From an uncultured Saprospiraceae bacterium (GTDB lineage: Bacteria > Bacteroidota > Bacteroidia > Chitinophagales > Saprospiraceae), in NCBI GenBank assembly GCA_937926205.1, contig CALEYL010000004.1:1-64000 (forward strand): a DNA stretch of 64,000 bases, in the 5' to 3' direction. Below, one piece after another: positions 24,907 through 33,037 of the stretch; the first letter of the stretch is position 1; the number at the start of each line of letters is the position of its first letter. The position numbers and the translations under genes are program-made. Under the pieces are notes generated by a model. It was not told the DNA's origin. It saw only the letters and a list, made by a program, of their open reading frames with translations, and searched no databases.

Positions 24907-25770
24907 ATGCGTCATATCCTTATCACAGGTGTTTCTTCAGGCATTGGCTACGCTTGTCTGAAATACTTCATCGGGCAGGGCTGCCATGTGTTTGGGAGTG
25001 TGCGCAGGGAAGAAGATGCCCTTCGGCTACTTGAAGAATTTCCCGCAAACTTTACGCCACTTCTGTTTGATGTAACAGACAGTGATGCCATAAAAAAAGC
25101 AGTTGAAAAAGTCAGCGCGGAATTAAAGAAGGGAGAAAATCTTTCGGGGCTGGTCGTCAATGCGGGCATTCAGATACCCGGACCTATTTTGTACCTTACC
25201 CGGGAGGAAATGCGCTACCAGTTTGACGTGAATGTATTTGGGGCCCTGGAAGTTATTCAGCAATTCGTTCCCTTTTTGCGGAAAACACCCCATCAGAAAC
25301 CCGGTCGAATTGTACACGTTGGATCCACCTCAGCAGCCATTACACTACCATTTACCAGTTTTTATTCTGCAGCCAAAAGCGCCATGCACAGCCTCTGTGA
25401 TACCCTGAGGCGCGAACTGATGATTTATGGGATTGACGTAATAGATATTTATGTTGGGCCGGTGAACAATCAGATGGTTTCAAAAGTAGCTGCTTATAAA
25501 GAGCGCTACCAGAATACCGACTATTATGAAGCCATTTCCATGAGGCTTGAAAGTGCGCTCAGTAAAAACATTCCGCTGGGGCTGATGCCCGAAGAAGTGG
25601 CTGCTACTATTTTCCGCTCCCTGACCAAAACCAGGCCCAGGCATCGCTTTGCATTGAATAAAGACTGGCTGAATACCTGGTTTCTGCCAAATATATTGCC
25701 ACATCGACTGCTTGACCGCATTATCGCTAAGAAATGGAAGATGCGACCCCGGGATTTTAGAAAAGACTAA
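24907..25770 (+). CDS. Short-chain dehydrogenase/reductase 2
   Basis: A 287-residue SDR paralogous to the preceding gene. It has TGVSSGIG (7-14), a Ser in VGSTSA and YSAAK for the catalytic Tyr/Lys. The usual NNAG is VNAG, a change tolerated in some SDRs but different from its neighbour. ATG at 24907 lies 2 bases after the SDR1 stop, so the two are translationally linked. The C-terminal basic region is shared. Two related but diverged SDRs suggest two successive or alternative redox steps on similar substrates. It is the last gene of the operon; no clear terminator follows before the convergent gene at 25901. Confidence 0.9.
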   Translation: MRHILITGVSSGIGYACLKYFIGQGCHVFGSVRREEDALRLLEEFPANFTPLLFDVTDSDAIKKAVEKVSAELKKGENLSGLVVNAGIQIPGPILYLTREEMRYQFDVNVFGALEVIQQFVPFLRKTPHQKPGRIVHVGSTSAAITLPFTSFYSAAKSAMHSLCDTLRRELMIYGIDVIDIYVGPVNNQMVSKVAAYKERYQNTDYYEAISMRLESALSKNIPLGLMPEEVAATIFRSLTKTRPRHRFALNKDWLNTWFLPNILPHRLLDRIIAKKWKMRPRDFRKD

Positions 25771-25900
25771 GTTTATGTTTGCCCGCAGCCAGACTTCGGC
25801 CTTGCGTATTCTATTTCAGGAGGCTTTTAACCTGCCCGTGTTCCGTTGCGAGACAAAGTATCCTGGCATTTCATTCCCGGAATCTTTCCCGTGTGCCGGG

Positions 25901-26284
25901 TTACTGGCCCTTGTTTTTCCGCTCCAATACTCTGTGAAAACGCAACAGATGATCCGGAGCACTTTCGTTATACAGGCATAATATCAACACATTGCGTTTG
26001 CGGCCATCTGCCGGGAATAATACCTTGATAGGGTTGTGAACATAGCCATTGTCTTCAAACAAAAGGATTTGTTTGTTGCGCGTGGGCAGTCTGAACAGCT
26101 CCAGTTCCTGTATATTGGCGGGAAGCGGCACTTCAGCGTACCCTTCTTCTTTTAAAAACTGCCTAACCATCTCGTAGCTATGAGCCAAAGAAGCCCCTCC
26201 GAAGGTCGTACGGTATTCGTAGCCATCGCTTTCGCCGCCCAGGTATTCAGAGCCAGCGGGAGGGAATTCGTCACGCAGTGGCAT
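25901..26284 (-). CDS. Conserved-looking protein downstream of psd, unknown function
   Basis: A 127-residue soluble protein without signal peptide or membrane segment. Recognisable features are an aromatic/Gly N-terminal region (EYLGGESDGYEYRTTFGG), a helix (SYEMVRQFLKEEGY) and a strand-rich C-terminal half (KQILLFEDNGYVHNPIKVL, NVLILCLYNE). I do not know the family. It starts 22 bases after the psd stop in the same direction and its composition is protein-like, so it is probably the last gene of the CPBP-cdsA-psd operon. Confidence 0.7.
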   Translation of the reverse strand: MPLRDEFPPAGSEYLGGESDGYEYRTTFGGASLAHSYEMVRQFLKEEGYAEVPLPANIQELELFRLPTRNKQILLFEDNGYVHNPIKVLFPADGRKRNVLILCLYNESAPDHLLRFHRVLERKNKGQ

Positions 26285-26306
26285 GGAGTATTTATTTTAC
26301 AAGTAT

Positions 26307-26972
26307 TTACCCTTCATCCTTCTCCGGCAGCCTGGCAATCACGGTCAAATTACCTTTCACAACCTGCCCGATATTGACTTCCATTTGAGCATCCATAGGC
26401 AAAAAAACGTCTACTCTTGACCCGAATGTAATGAAACCCATTTCGCTGCCCTGTTCGACTTTGTCGCCAACGCGAAGGTAATTTTTTATCCGTTTCGCCA
26501 TGGCTCCTGCTATCTGACGAATCAACAGTTCTTCATTTTCACTGCTCAGTACAACGGTAGTGCGTTCGTTTTCAGTGGAAGATTTTGGATGCCAGGCAAC
26601 AAGGTATTTACCGGGATGGTGTTTCAAATAAGTTACTTTTCCTCCAATCGGGTTGCGGTTCACATGAACATTGAGGGGCGACATGAAAATGGAAACCTGA
26701 AGGCGTTTTGACTGAAAATACTCAGGCTCTTCTGCAGCTTCTATCACAACGACTTTACCGTCAGCTGGCGCATACACGATGTGCTGATCCTTTTGAGGGA
26801 TGGTACGACCGGGGTTGCGAAAAAACTGCAAAACCAGCATGAAAAGAATGACCGAAACCAAAGTTGAAAACAATAACGCTTCGGGAGATATCCAATTGAG
26901 GAACAAATTTAAGATGATCAGGGCGATAGCCAACAGGGAAAGAATTTTGTATCCCTCTTTATGAATTGTCAT
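26307..26972 (-). CDS. psd: Phosphatidylserine decarboxylase, short membrane form
   Basis: A 221-residue phosphatidylserine decarboxylase proenzyme (PSD-A/archaeal-type length). Two N-terminal hydrophobic segments (about 11-30 and 33-50) anchor it. The catalytic part has FMSPLNVHVNRNP and the self-cleavage site FGSRVDVF with Gly184-Ser185; Ser185 would become the pyruvoyl group. It makes phosphatidylethanolamine in the inner membrane. It follows cdsA by 14 bases; CdsA supplies the CDP-diacylglycerol from which phosphatidylserine is made. A phosphatidylserine synthase gene (pssA), often beside psd, is not here. Confidence 0.93.
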   Translation of the reverse strand: MTIHKEGYKILSLLAIALIILNLFLNWISPEALLFSTLVSVILFMLVLQFFRNPGRTIPQKDQHIVYAPADGKVVVIEAAEEPEYFQSKRLQVSIFMSPLNVHVNRNPIGGKVTYLKHHPGKYLVAWHPKSSTENERTTVVLSSENEELLIRQIAGAMAKRIKNYLRVGDKVEQGSEMGFITFGSRVDVFLPMDAQMEVNIGQVVKGNLTVIARLPEKDEG

Positions 26973-26986
26973 TATTTGAACTGAGT

Positions 26987-27823
26987 TTATTTAATCCAAT
27001 ACAAATAGCCCGTTACAAAAGGCATGATGAAAATAAGACCATCAAAGCGATCCAGCAAGCCGCCGTGGCCGGGTAATAAATTTCCTGAGTCTTTAACCTT
27101 CAGGCTGCGTTTAAACATGGATTCAACCAGATCGCCAAGAGAGCCCAGCACTACGATGATGAACGACAGTACAATCCAATCTGTTAATGTAAAAACAGAC
27201 ATGCTAAAACTGCAGATGATCATGGTAATGATGGTGATGAACAGACCGCCAATGGCGCCTTCCCAGGTTTTTTTAGGTGAAATTCTTGGCGCCAACGGCG
27301 TTTTGCCAAAGCGACTCCCAATGCCATAAGCACCAGAGTCATTGGCCCAGCTTAGCAAAAGCAAACCCATCATGATGTTCGGTTCGTAACCCTGATCATT
27401 CGAAAATGAAATCAACAGCATTAAGGAAAACGGGGCGCCAATGTAAATGATTCCCAATGCCAGCCAGGCTAAATTTTGGAGCGGCGTTTCAGATTTTCCG
27501 GAAAGTTCAAACAACATCATGATGAAAAAGGCCAGTAATAATCCCGGGAGTGCATGCACAAAATAATCCGGTGAATCACTTTTGTTGAGCGCTTGTATGG
27601 CCATAAGTACAAAAGGCAGTAAGCCTGACAAGATACCCATGACCCGTCTGATCTGGCCATGCTTTCCTTTTACATCAAGCGTCAGACCAAAAAACTCCCA
27701 TAGACTCAGGGTTGCGATCAATCCAAAAAGCGCGATAAATGTGTAGGCGCCCCCATAAATCCCGGCGGTCATGACAACAACAAAGATGCTGCCCGTGATC
27801 ATTCTCCTGCCAAGGGTACTCAT
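26987..27823 (-). CDS. cdsA: Phosphatidate cytidylyltransferase
   Basis: A 278-residue multi-pass CdsA, which makes CDP-diacylglycerol from phosphatidate and CTP. The C-terminal signature is present: SPKKTWEGAIGG, DLVESMFKRSLKVKDSG and LPGHGGLLDRFDGL. About seven hydrophobic helices are visible and the length is typical. It overlaps the CPBP protease gene by 4 bases (ATGA) and precedes psd, forming a phospholipid operon. Confidence 0.95.
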   Translation of the reverse strand: MSTLGRRMITGSIFVVVMTAGIYGGAYTFIALFGLIATLSLWEFFGLTLDVKGKHGQIRRVMGILSGLLPFVLMAIQALNKSDSPDYFVHALPGLLLAFFIMMLFELSGKSETPLQNLAWLALGIIYIGAPFSLMLLISFSNDQGYEPNIMMGLLLLSWANDSGAYGIGSRFGKTPLAPRISPKKTWEGAIGGLFITIITMIICSFSMSVFTLTDWIVLSFIIVVLGSLGDLVESMFKRSLKVKDSGNLLPGHGGLLDRFDGLIFIMPFVTGYLYWIK

Positions 27824-28770
27824 AAAGAAGGTTCGTTTTCGATATCCTCCTGATTGTCAGACAAGACAAAATATCGATAAATTGAATAACCGGCCATTAT
27901 CATAAGGATAAGTGAGATGATGCCGGCAACCCAATGCGGGTTGTCGCTTTGAGCAGTATCCAATGCTTCCAGTTTGTCGGCTGCAAAATATTGTCCAAGT
28001 ACCTGAATGCCATTGAAAAAAAAGTGGGCTAAAATGGGAATCCAAAGGTTTTTCGACCAAAGAAATAAATATCCCAGCATGGCGCCCAGCATCAGGCGGG
28101 GCAGAAAGCCTTCAAATTGCAAATGAATGGCACTAAACAGAAAAGCTGTAATCCAGACTGCCATACCCGGCGACGGCACAAGGCGATAGAACTGACGCTG
28201 TAAAAAACCGCGGAAAACAAGTTCTTCACCAATGGCAGGCGCTATGGCTACCACCAGTAGATTAAAGAGGAGTTCCCCCGGCGAGTTCATGACCATCAAG
28301 CCTTTGATCAGATCGGAAACGTCGCCTTCCATACTGCTCATCCATTCCGGCAGAGGCAGGTGGCGATTCAGCCAGTAAATGCTTTGTGCAAAAGGGAAAG
28401 AAACCAGAATGAATAATATGCTGAGCGTAGCCGCCTTCCATTTCGGGGGGATGTGTAGCCTGAGTTCCCGGAGCCAATTTTTGCGATAAAGGAAAATCGC
28501 AACGAACAAAGCTGGCACTGTAAAGGAAACGAAATGGCTGAGCAGGCTCACCCAACGCAGCATCTGCCGGTCGGCATAAGGACTGTTTTCGCCAAAACCA
28601 GACAATAAGGATGCCATTTCCCTATGGGAAGCATAGGCAACCAATGCGCTCACTGCACCCCCCAGGAGGTATCCCATGAATATGGCGAGTACCAGCAGCA
28701 GCAGTACCAGTTTGGCCGGAATCGCGAAATTATGGCCCGGTTTCAATTCTTCAATAGGAGCAGACTCCAT
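27820..28770 (-). CDS. CPBP-family intramembrane protease
   Basis: A 316-residue membrane protein of the CPBP (Abi, CAAX protease-like) family. The conserved motifs are GEELVFRGFL (the Glu-Glu pair and Arg), FLFSAIHLQFEGFLPRLMLG (His) and HFFFNGIQVL (His-Asn). At least six hydrophobic segments are visible. Members are glutamic-type intramembrane proteases; some process peptides or affect bacteriocin immunity, but most roles are unknown. ATG at 28770 is preferred over a TTG at 28800. First gene of the phospholipid operon, divergent from pdxJ. Confidence 0.9.
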   Translation of the reverse strand: MESAPIEELKPGHNFAIPAKLVLLLLVLAIFMGYLLGGAVSALVAYASHREMASLLSGFGENSPYADRQMLRWVSLLSHFVSFTVPALFVAIFLYRKNWLRELRLHIPPKWKAATLSILFILVSFPFAQSIYWLNRHLPLPEWMSSMEGDVSDLIKGLMVMNSPGELLFNLLVVAIAPAIGEELVFRGFLQRQFYRLVPSPGMAVWITAFLFSAIHLQFEGFLPRLMLGAMLGYLFLWSKNLWIPILAHFFFNGIQVLGQYFAADKLEALDTAQSDNPHWVAGIISLILMIMAGYSIYRYFVLSDNQEDIENEPSL

Positions 28771-28775
28771 CTTAT

Positions 28776-28783
28776 TATTTTTG
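28776..28783 (+). promoter_or_regulatory. Candidate -7 element for pdxJ
   Basis: TATTTTTG, an exact TAnnTTTG match, 64 bases before the pdxJ start in the divergent gap. A partial second match, TATCTTTA at 28817-28824, is closer to the gene. No good -33 TTTG supports either. Confidence 0.35.
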
Positions 28784-28846
28784 CCCTGCAAAAATGGCAA
28801 TTGTTTTCGGGTTTTCTATCTTTATCCTGAATACAAGCAAGAACAT

Positions 28847-29560
28847 ATGACTCGATTGAGTGTAAACATCAACAAAGTAGCGCTGATCCGTAACTCCAGA
28901 GGCGGTAATCTGCCGGATCTTGTTCAAATAGCAAAAGACTGTGAATCATTTGGAGCTCAGGGAATTACGGTACATCCCCGACCAGATGAAAGGCATATCC
29001 GATACAGTGATGTACCCGCACTGAAAGCTGTTGTAAAAACAGAGCTGAACATTGAAGGCAATCCTACAGATGATTTTATGAAGTTGGTGCTGGAAAACAG
29101 GCCACACCAATGCACTTTGGTTCCGGATTCTCCGGATGCATTAACCTCTGATCAGGGATGGGATACCCTTGCGCATAAAGATTTTCTTACTGAAATCACA
29201 GCCTCTTTGAAAAAGGAGGGTGTAAGGGTCTCTCTTTTTGTAGATCCGGTGGAACGATTTGTAGAAGGGGCAAAAGCTGTCGGAGCTGATTGTATTGAAT
29301 TTTATACAGGCCATTTTGCCAAAACTTACCACAAAGATCCAAATAAGGCTGTCGCACCCCATGTTCGGTGTGCCCAACTTGCCGGAGAGATCGGACTGGG
29401 TATCAATGCCGGACATGACCTGAATTTGGACAACCTTCGCTTTTACAAAAATCAGATTAAGGGGCTGCAAGAAGTTTCCATAGGCCACGCTCTCATTAGT
29501 GATGCACTTTACTTTGGTTTACAAAACACGATACAAATGTATCTTAACTGCCTGGCTTAA
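28847..29560 (+). CDS. pdxJ: Pyridoxine 5'-phosphate synthase
   Basis: A 237-residue PdxJ TIM-barrel enzyme. It condenses 1-deoxy-xylulose 5-phosphate with aminoacetone 3-phosphate to pyridoxine 5'-phosphate, the last ring-forming step of DXP-dependent vitamin B6 synthesis. Family sequences include LSVNINKVALIRNSRG at the start, ITVHPRPDERHI, ELNIEGNPT, VSLFVDPV, IEFYTG and GINAGHDLNLDNL. ATG at 28847 gives the canonical N-terminus; longer upstream frames are non-coding. Single gene, divergent from the CPBP-cdsA-psd operon. Confidence 0.96.
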   Translation: MTRLSVNINKVALIRNSRGGNLPDLVQIAKDCESFGAQGITVHPRPDERHIRYSDVPALKAVVKTELNIEGNPTDDFMKLVLENRPHQCTLVPDSPDALTSDQGWDTLAHKDFLTEITASLKKEGVRVSLFVDPVERFVEGAKAVGADCIEFYTGHFAKTYHKDPNKAVAPHVRCAQLAGEIGLGINAGHDLNLDNLRFYKNQIKGLQEVSIGHALISDALYFGLQNTIQMYLNCLA

Positions 29561-29623
29561 ATGTTTTTACAAATTTATTTTCAATAACTTTTAAATAGTA
29601 TTTCTAAACTTCTTGAAGTTTTT

Positions 29624-29656
29624 TTTCGGATATGCAGAAGGATATTCTTAAGTTTG
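29624..29656 (+). promoter_or_regulatory. Candidate promoter of susC1
   Basis: TTTC (29624-29627, one mismatch to TTTG), a 21-base spacer and TAAGTTTG (29649-29656), an exact -7 match. Transcription would start near 29662, giving an untranslated leader of about 185 bases. Confidence 0.5.
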
Positions 29657-29772
29657 CATTAATGCTTCCCAAAAGCTAATTAAAATTTTGGCCTTTACGC
29701 CATTTTTATTCACGACAAGCACTTCATAGCTCACCTGGCTAATCAACTTTAACTGGTACTCTTGCTTCGATC

Positions 29773-29806
29773 CATTTGGAGGCTTAATATCCAAATGCTC
29801 TTAAGC
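29773..29806 (+). promoter_or_regulatory. Structured leader of susC1 with competing stems
   Basis: CATTTGGA (29773-29780) pairs with TCCAAATG (29790-29797), a perfect 8-bp stem. GCTTAA (29782-29787), mostly in the loop of that stem, is complementary to TTAAGC (29801-29806) outside it. The two stems could form a strained H-type pseudoknot or, more likely, compete. The element ends 40 bases before the susC1 ATG. Confidence 0.45.
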
Positions 29807-29846
29807 TGTGTAGATATTTATTTTACTTTTTTTAAAAAGGACTAGC

Positions 29847-32800
29847 ATGAAAAAACTCTCACTAGTATTGCTACTGGTCTGTTTTGCTATTGGCCTAACC
29901 ATGGCTCAGCGAAACATCAGCGGGACAGTGACTGACGAGAAAGGGGAAGCCCTTATCGGCGCCAGTATCCTGGCCAAAGGAACATCTTCGGGAACGATTA
30001 CCGATATAGACGGTAAGTTCACCTTTACGGTTCCGGATGGTGTAACCGCATTAGTCATTAGTTACACCGGTTTTTCCACACAGGAAGTCGTTTTGGGCAA
30101 TCAAACCACCTTGAGTATTAGCTTATTGGAAGGGGTGATGCTCGAAACAGCTGTAGTAACAGCTTTGAATATTTCCAGAGATGAGAAATCTCTGGGTTAT
30201 TCCGTGCAACAAGTTGGCGGAGAAGAACTGACAAGGGTTCAGGAAACCAATGTTTTGGGCTCTCTGGCCGGTAAAGTAGCCGGTGTTCAGGCCGTAACCT
30301 CAGCAGGCTCTGCAGTTGGTGGTTCTGCCAAAATACGGGTTCGCGGCGTCAGTGGTCTCACCGGCGGCGACCCGCTTTTTGTAGTGGATGGCACACCACT
30401 GGCGAACAACAACTTTTCCAGTTCCACAGGCGGCGCCGATTATGGCAACCTCGCTTCAGACATCAACCCGGAAGATATCGAGAGCATCTCTGTATTGAAG
30501 GGCCCTTCTGCTACAGCACTTTATGGCGAACGCGCCAAATACGGTGTCGTTATGGTAACAACCAAAAAAGGCAAAGCTCGCCAGGGACTGGGCGTTACTT
30601 TCAAATCTTCAGTATCGGTTGAAAATGTCTACATCCTGCCTGAGTATCAAAATGAATACGGTGGCGGATACGATCAGAACTTCATTGAAGTGGTTGACCC
30701 CGTAGACGGCAAAACTTACAATACGCTGGATTATTCAGCGGATGAAAGCTGGGGCCCCCGTATTGACGGAACCATTTACCGCCCATGGTGGAGTTGGTAC
30801 GATGATGAAAATTATGGCAGAACCATTCCGCTGACAGCCAACCCGGATAACGTTCGGGATTTTTATGATCAGGGGGTAACGAACACCAACTCAATTGCTT
30901 TCAGCGGCGGCGCGGGAAATATCGGCTACCGGTTAGGTTTCACCAATCTGTCCCAATCCGGCATCATTCCTAATTCTCAATTCAACCGGAACAACATCAA
31001 CGTGGGGCTGAATGCCGAGCTATCGAAGAAGCTGACTTTGATCACCAACGTGAACATGGTTTTCAGCGACGGAGCAGGCAGGCCTTCTTTTGGTTATTCG
31101 CCTATATTTGGCAACTCTACCCAATCTTTCAACCAATGGTTTCAGCGTCAGTTGAACATGGATGAATTGAGAGACTACAAAGCAGCAGACGGCACTTTCC
31201 GTACCTGGAACATTAAGTCTACCAATGACCCGTCACCATTGTACTGGGATAGTCCGTTTTTCTCTGTGAATGAGAACATTCCAACAGATAGCCGCAACCG
31301 CTATTTTGGCGACATTACGCTGCGATATGCCCTCACCAACAACCTGAGCATTCAGGGTGCTGTGAGAAGGGATAACTTCAACCAGCGCATCGAGGAGAAA
31401 ATTGCTTCCGGTGGTCTGGAAGAAGCCTACTATCGCGAATATGTGGCCAATGGCCAGGAAGACAACTTTGAATTACTGGGAACCTACCAGCAGAATTTTG
31501 GTGACATCTCTATTGATGCCAACCTTGGCGGAAACCTGCGTCAAAACAGATTCCACTCCAATAATGCGGCAACAGTCGGTGGTTTGAATGTACCCAACCT
31601 GTTCAATCTTGGCGCATCTGTTGACCGCCCGACGCTTTCCAGTCTGATTACCCGCAAAGACGTTCAGTCTGTTTTTGCAGCCCTTAACCTGGGTTACAAA
31701 AACTTCCTGTATGTTGGTGGTACACTTCGTAATGACTGGTCTTCTGCGCTTCCGGTTGACAACAACTCATACCTCTACCCATCCGGTAACGTAAGCTTTG
31801 TATTCTCTGAACTGATTGGTTCCAGTGTGCTTTCTTATGGTAAGTTGAGGGCATCTATAGCTCAGGTTGGTTCGGACGTCGATCCTTATCGCATTGCTTT
31901 TTCTTATGGAATCGGCACGCCTTATGGTTCATCTTCTTCGTTTAACGTACCGGATTTGCTGCCGAATGAAGATTTGCGCCCTGCAATTACGACTTCCTGG
32001 GAAACGGGTTTTGACCTGCGTTTCATGGGAGATCGCCTGGGTTTGGATTTCACCTATTATAATAACAACAGCAAAGACGAGATCCTGTCTATTCAGGTTC
32101 CCGGAGCAAGCGGTTTTGGATCAGCGTTGATCAATGCGGGTAACATTCAGAGCAAGGGCTACGAAATCGGCCTTATGGCGGAGCCTGTTTCAGGCAGCAA
32201 TTTCAGCTGGACAACCCGGTTGAACTTTGCGAATAATACCACTAAAGTCGTAGAACTTACGGATGGTATTGAAAATTACCTGCTGGCAAATGGCATTGGC
32301 GGACAAGGCTGGGGCGGACTTACCCTCAACGCTGCCATTGGCGAAGAATGGGGCTTACTCAGAGGTGGTGGCTATACGTATATTGAAGGAAGTGACCTTC
32401 CTGTGATCAGAACCAATGGTTCTTACGTCAGAACTGCCAATAAGGATTTGGGCTCTATTTTGCCGGATTTTACGGGTGGTTTTACCAACATATTCCGCAT
32501 ATACGGATTTGATGTTAGCGCACATATTGACTTTCAGGCAGGCGGACAGTTCTTTTCCACAACCAAAATGTTCAACAACTACTCTGGCTTGGGTATAGAA
32601 ACTGTCGGCAACAACGACAAAGGCTTTTCAATCAGAAATCCGGTGGAAGAAGGTGGCGGTATCCGTGTAGATGGCGTCCTGGCTGACGGCACACCAACAA
32701 CGGTTTATGTGGAGCCACAAACTTACTATGGACGTCTGTTTGGTTTTCACGAAAAGTGGATTTACGACGCTTCTTTTATCAAACTTCGCGAAGTTAGCAT

Positions 32801-33014
32801 TGGCTACAACCTGTCGAAGCGCATGTTGGGCAACGGAAGAATTCAATCTTTGAAAATTGCTTTGATCGCAAGAAACCCACTGTTGATTTATTCAGCAGTT
32901 AAGGGCATAGATCCTTCGGAGATTTTACCGGGCGCCAACAACCTTGTTTTTGAAGAAAGAGGTCAGTTGCCAAGTGTTCGTTCTTATGGCATCAGCTTTA
33001 CGCTGGGCCTTTAA
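29847..33014 (+). CDS. SusC/RagA-family TonB-linked outer-membrane transporter 1
   Basis: A 1,055-residue SusC-like TonB-dependent transporter. It has a signal peptide (1-20, ending MAQ), a carboxypeptidase-regulatory-like domain (about 22-95: ISGTVTDEKGEALIGASILA), a plug domain (about 105-235, with IRVRGVSGLTG, PLFVVDGTPL and SISVLKGPSATALYG) and a 22-strand barrel ending SFTLGL. It lacks an N-terminal STN domain, so it is not a FecR/sigma-coupled type. It imports a ligand delivered by the SusD partner. The susD1 start overlaps its stop region. Ligand unknown; no ECF sigma, anti-sigma or hybrid sensor is adjacent. Its first 20 coding bases are identical to those of susC2. Confidence 0.95.
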   Translation: MKKLSLVLLLVCFAIGLTMAQRNISGTVTDEKGEALIGASILAKGTSSGTITDIDGKFTFTVPDGVTALVISYTGFSTQEVVLGNQTTLSISLLEGVMLETAVVTALNISRDEKSLGYSVQQVGGEELTRVQETNVLGSLAGKVAGVQAVTSAGSAVGGSAKIRVRGVSGLTGGDPLFVVDGTPLANNNFSSSTGGADYGNLASDINPEDIESISVLKGPSATALYGERAKYGVVMVTTKKGKARQGLGVTFKSSVSVENVYILPEYQNEYGGGYDQNFIEVVDPVDGKTYNTLDYSADESWGPRIDGTIYRPWWSWYDDENYGRTIPLTANPDNVRDFYDQGVTNTNSIAFSGGAGNIGYRLGFTNLSQSGIIPNSQFNRNNINVGLNAELSKKLTLITNVNMVFSDGAGRPSFGYSPIFGNSTQSFNQWFQRQLNMDELRDYKAADGTFRTWNIKSTNDPSPLYWDSPFFSVNENIPTDSRNRYFGDITLRYALTNNLSIQGAVRRDNFNQRIEEKIASGGLEEAYYREYVANGQEDNFELLGTYQQNFGDISIDANLGGNLRQNRFHSNNAATVGGLNVPNLFNLGASVDRPTLSSLITRKDVQSVFAALNLGYKNFLYVGGTLRNDWSSALPVDNNSYLYPSGNVSFVFSELIGSSVLSYGKLRASIAQVGSDVDPYRIAFSYGIGTPYGSSSSFNVPDLLPNEDLRPAITTSWETGFDLRFMGDRLGLDFTYYNNNSKDEILSIQVPGASGFGSALINAGNIQSKGYEIGLMAEPVSGSNFSWTTRLNFANNTTKVVELTDGIENYLLANGIGGQGWGGLTLNAAIGEEWGLLRGGGYTYIEGSDLPVIRTNGSYVRTANKDLGSILPDFTGGFTNIFRIYGFDVSAHIDFQAGGQFFSTTKMFNNYSGLGIETVGNNDKGFSIRNPVEEGGGIRVDGVLADGTPTTVYVEPQTYYGRLFGFHEKWIYDASFIKLREVSIGYNLSKRMLGNGRIQSLKIALIARNPLLIYSAVKGIDPSEILPGANNLVFEERGQLPSVRSYGISFTLGL

Positions 33015-33037
33015 TGATCATTCTAAAAAAGAGAATT

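Noticed and set aside
17894..25770. Assignment as an ole olefin/beta-lactone cluster or a flexirubin/aryl polyene cluster
   Set aside because: OleB and an OleC-type ligase are absent, and there is no ACP, aromatic ammonia-lyase, dehydratase or KAS I/II set as expected for aryl polyenes.
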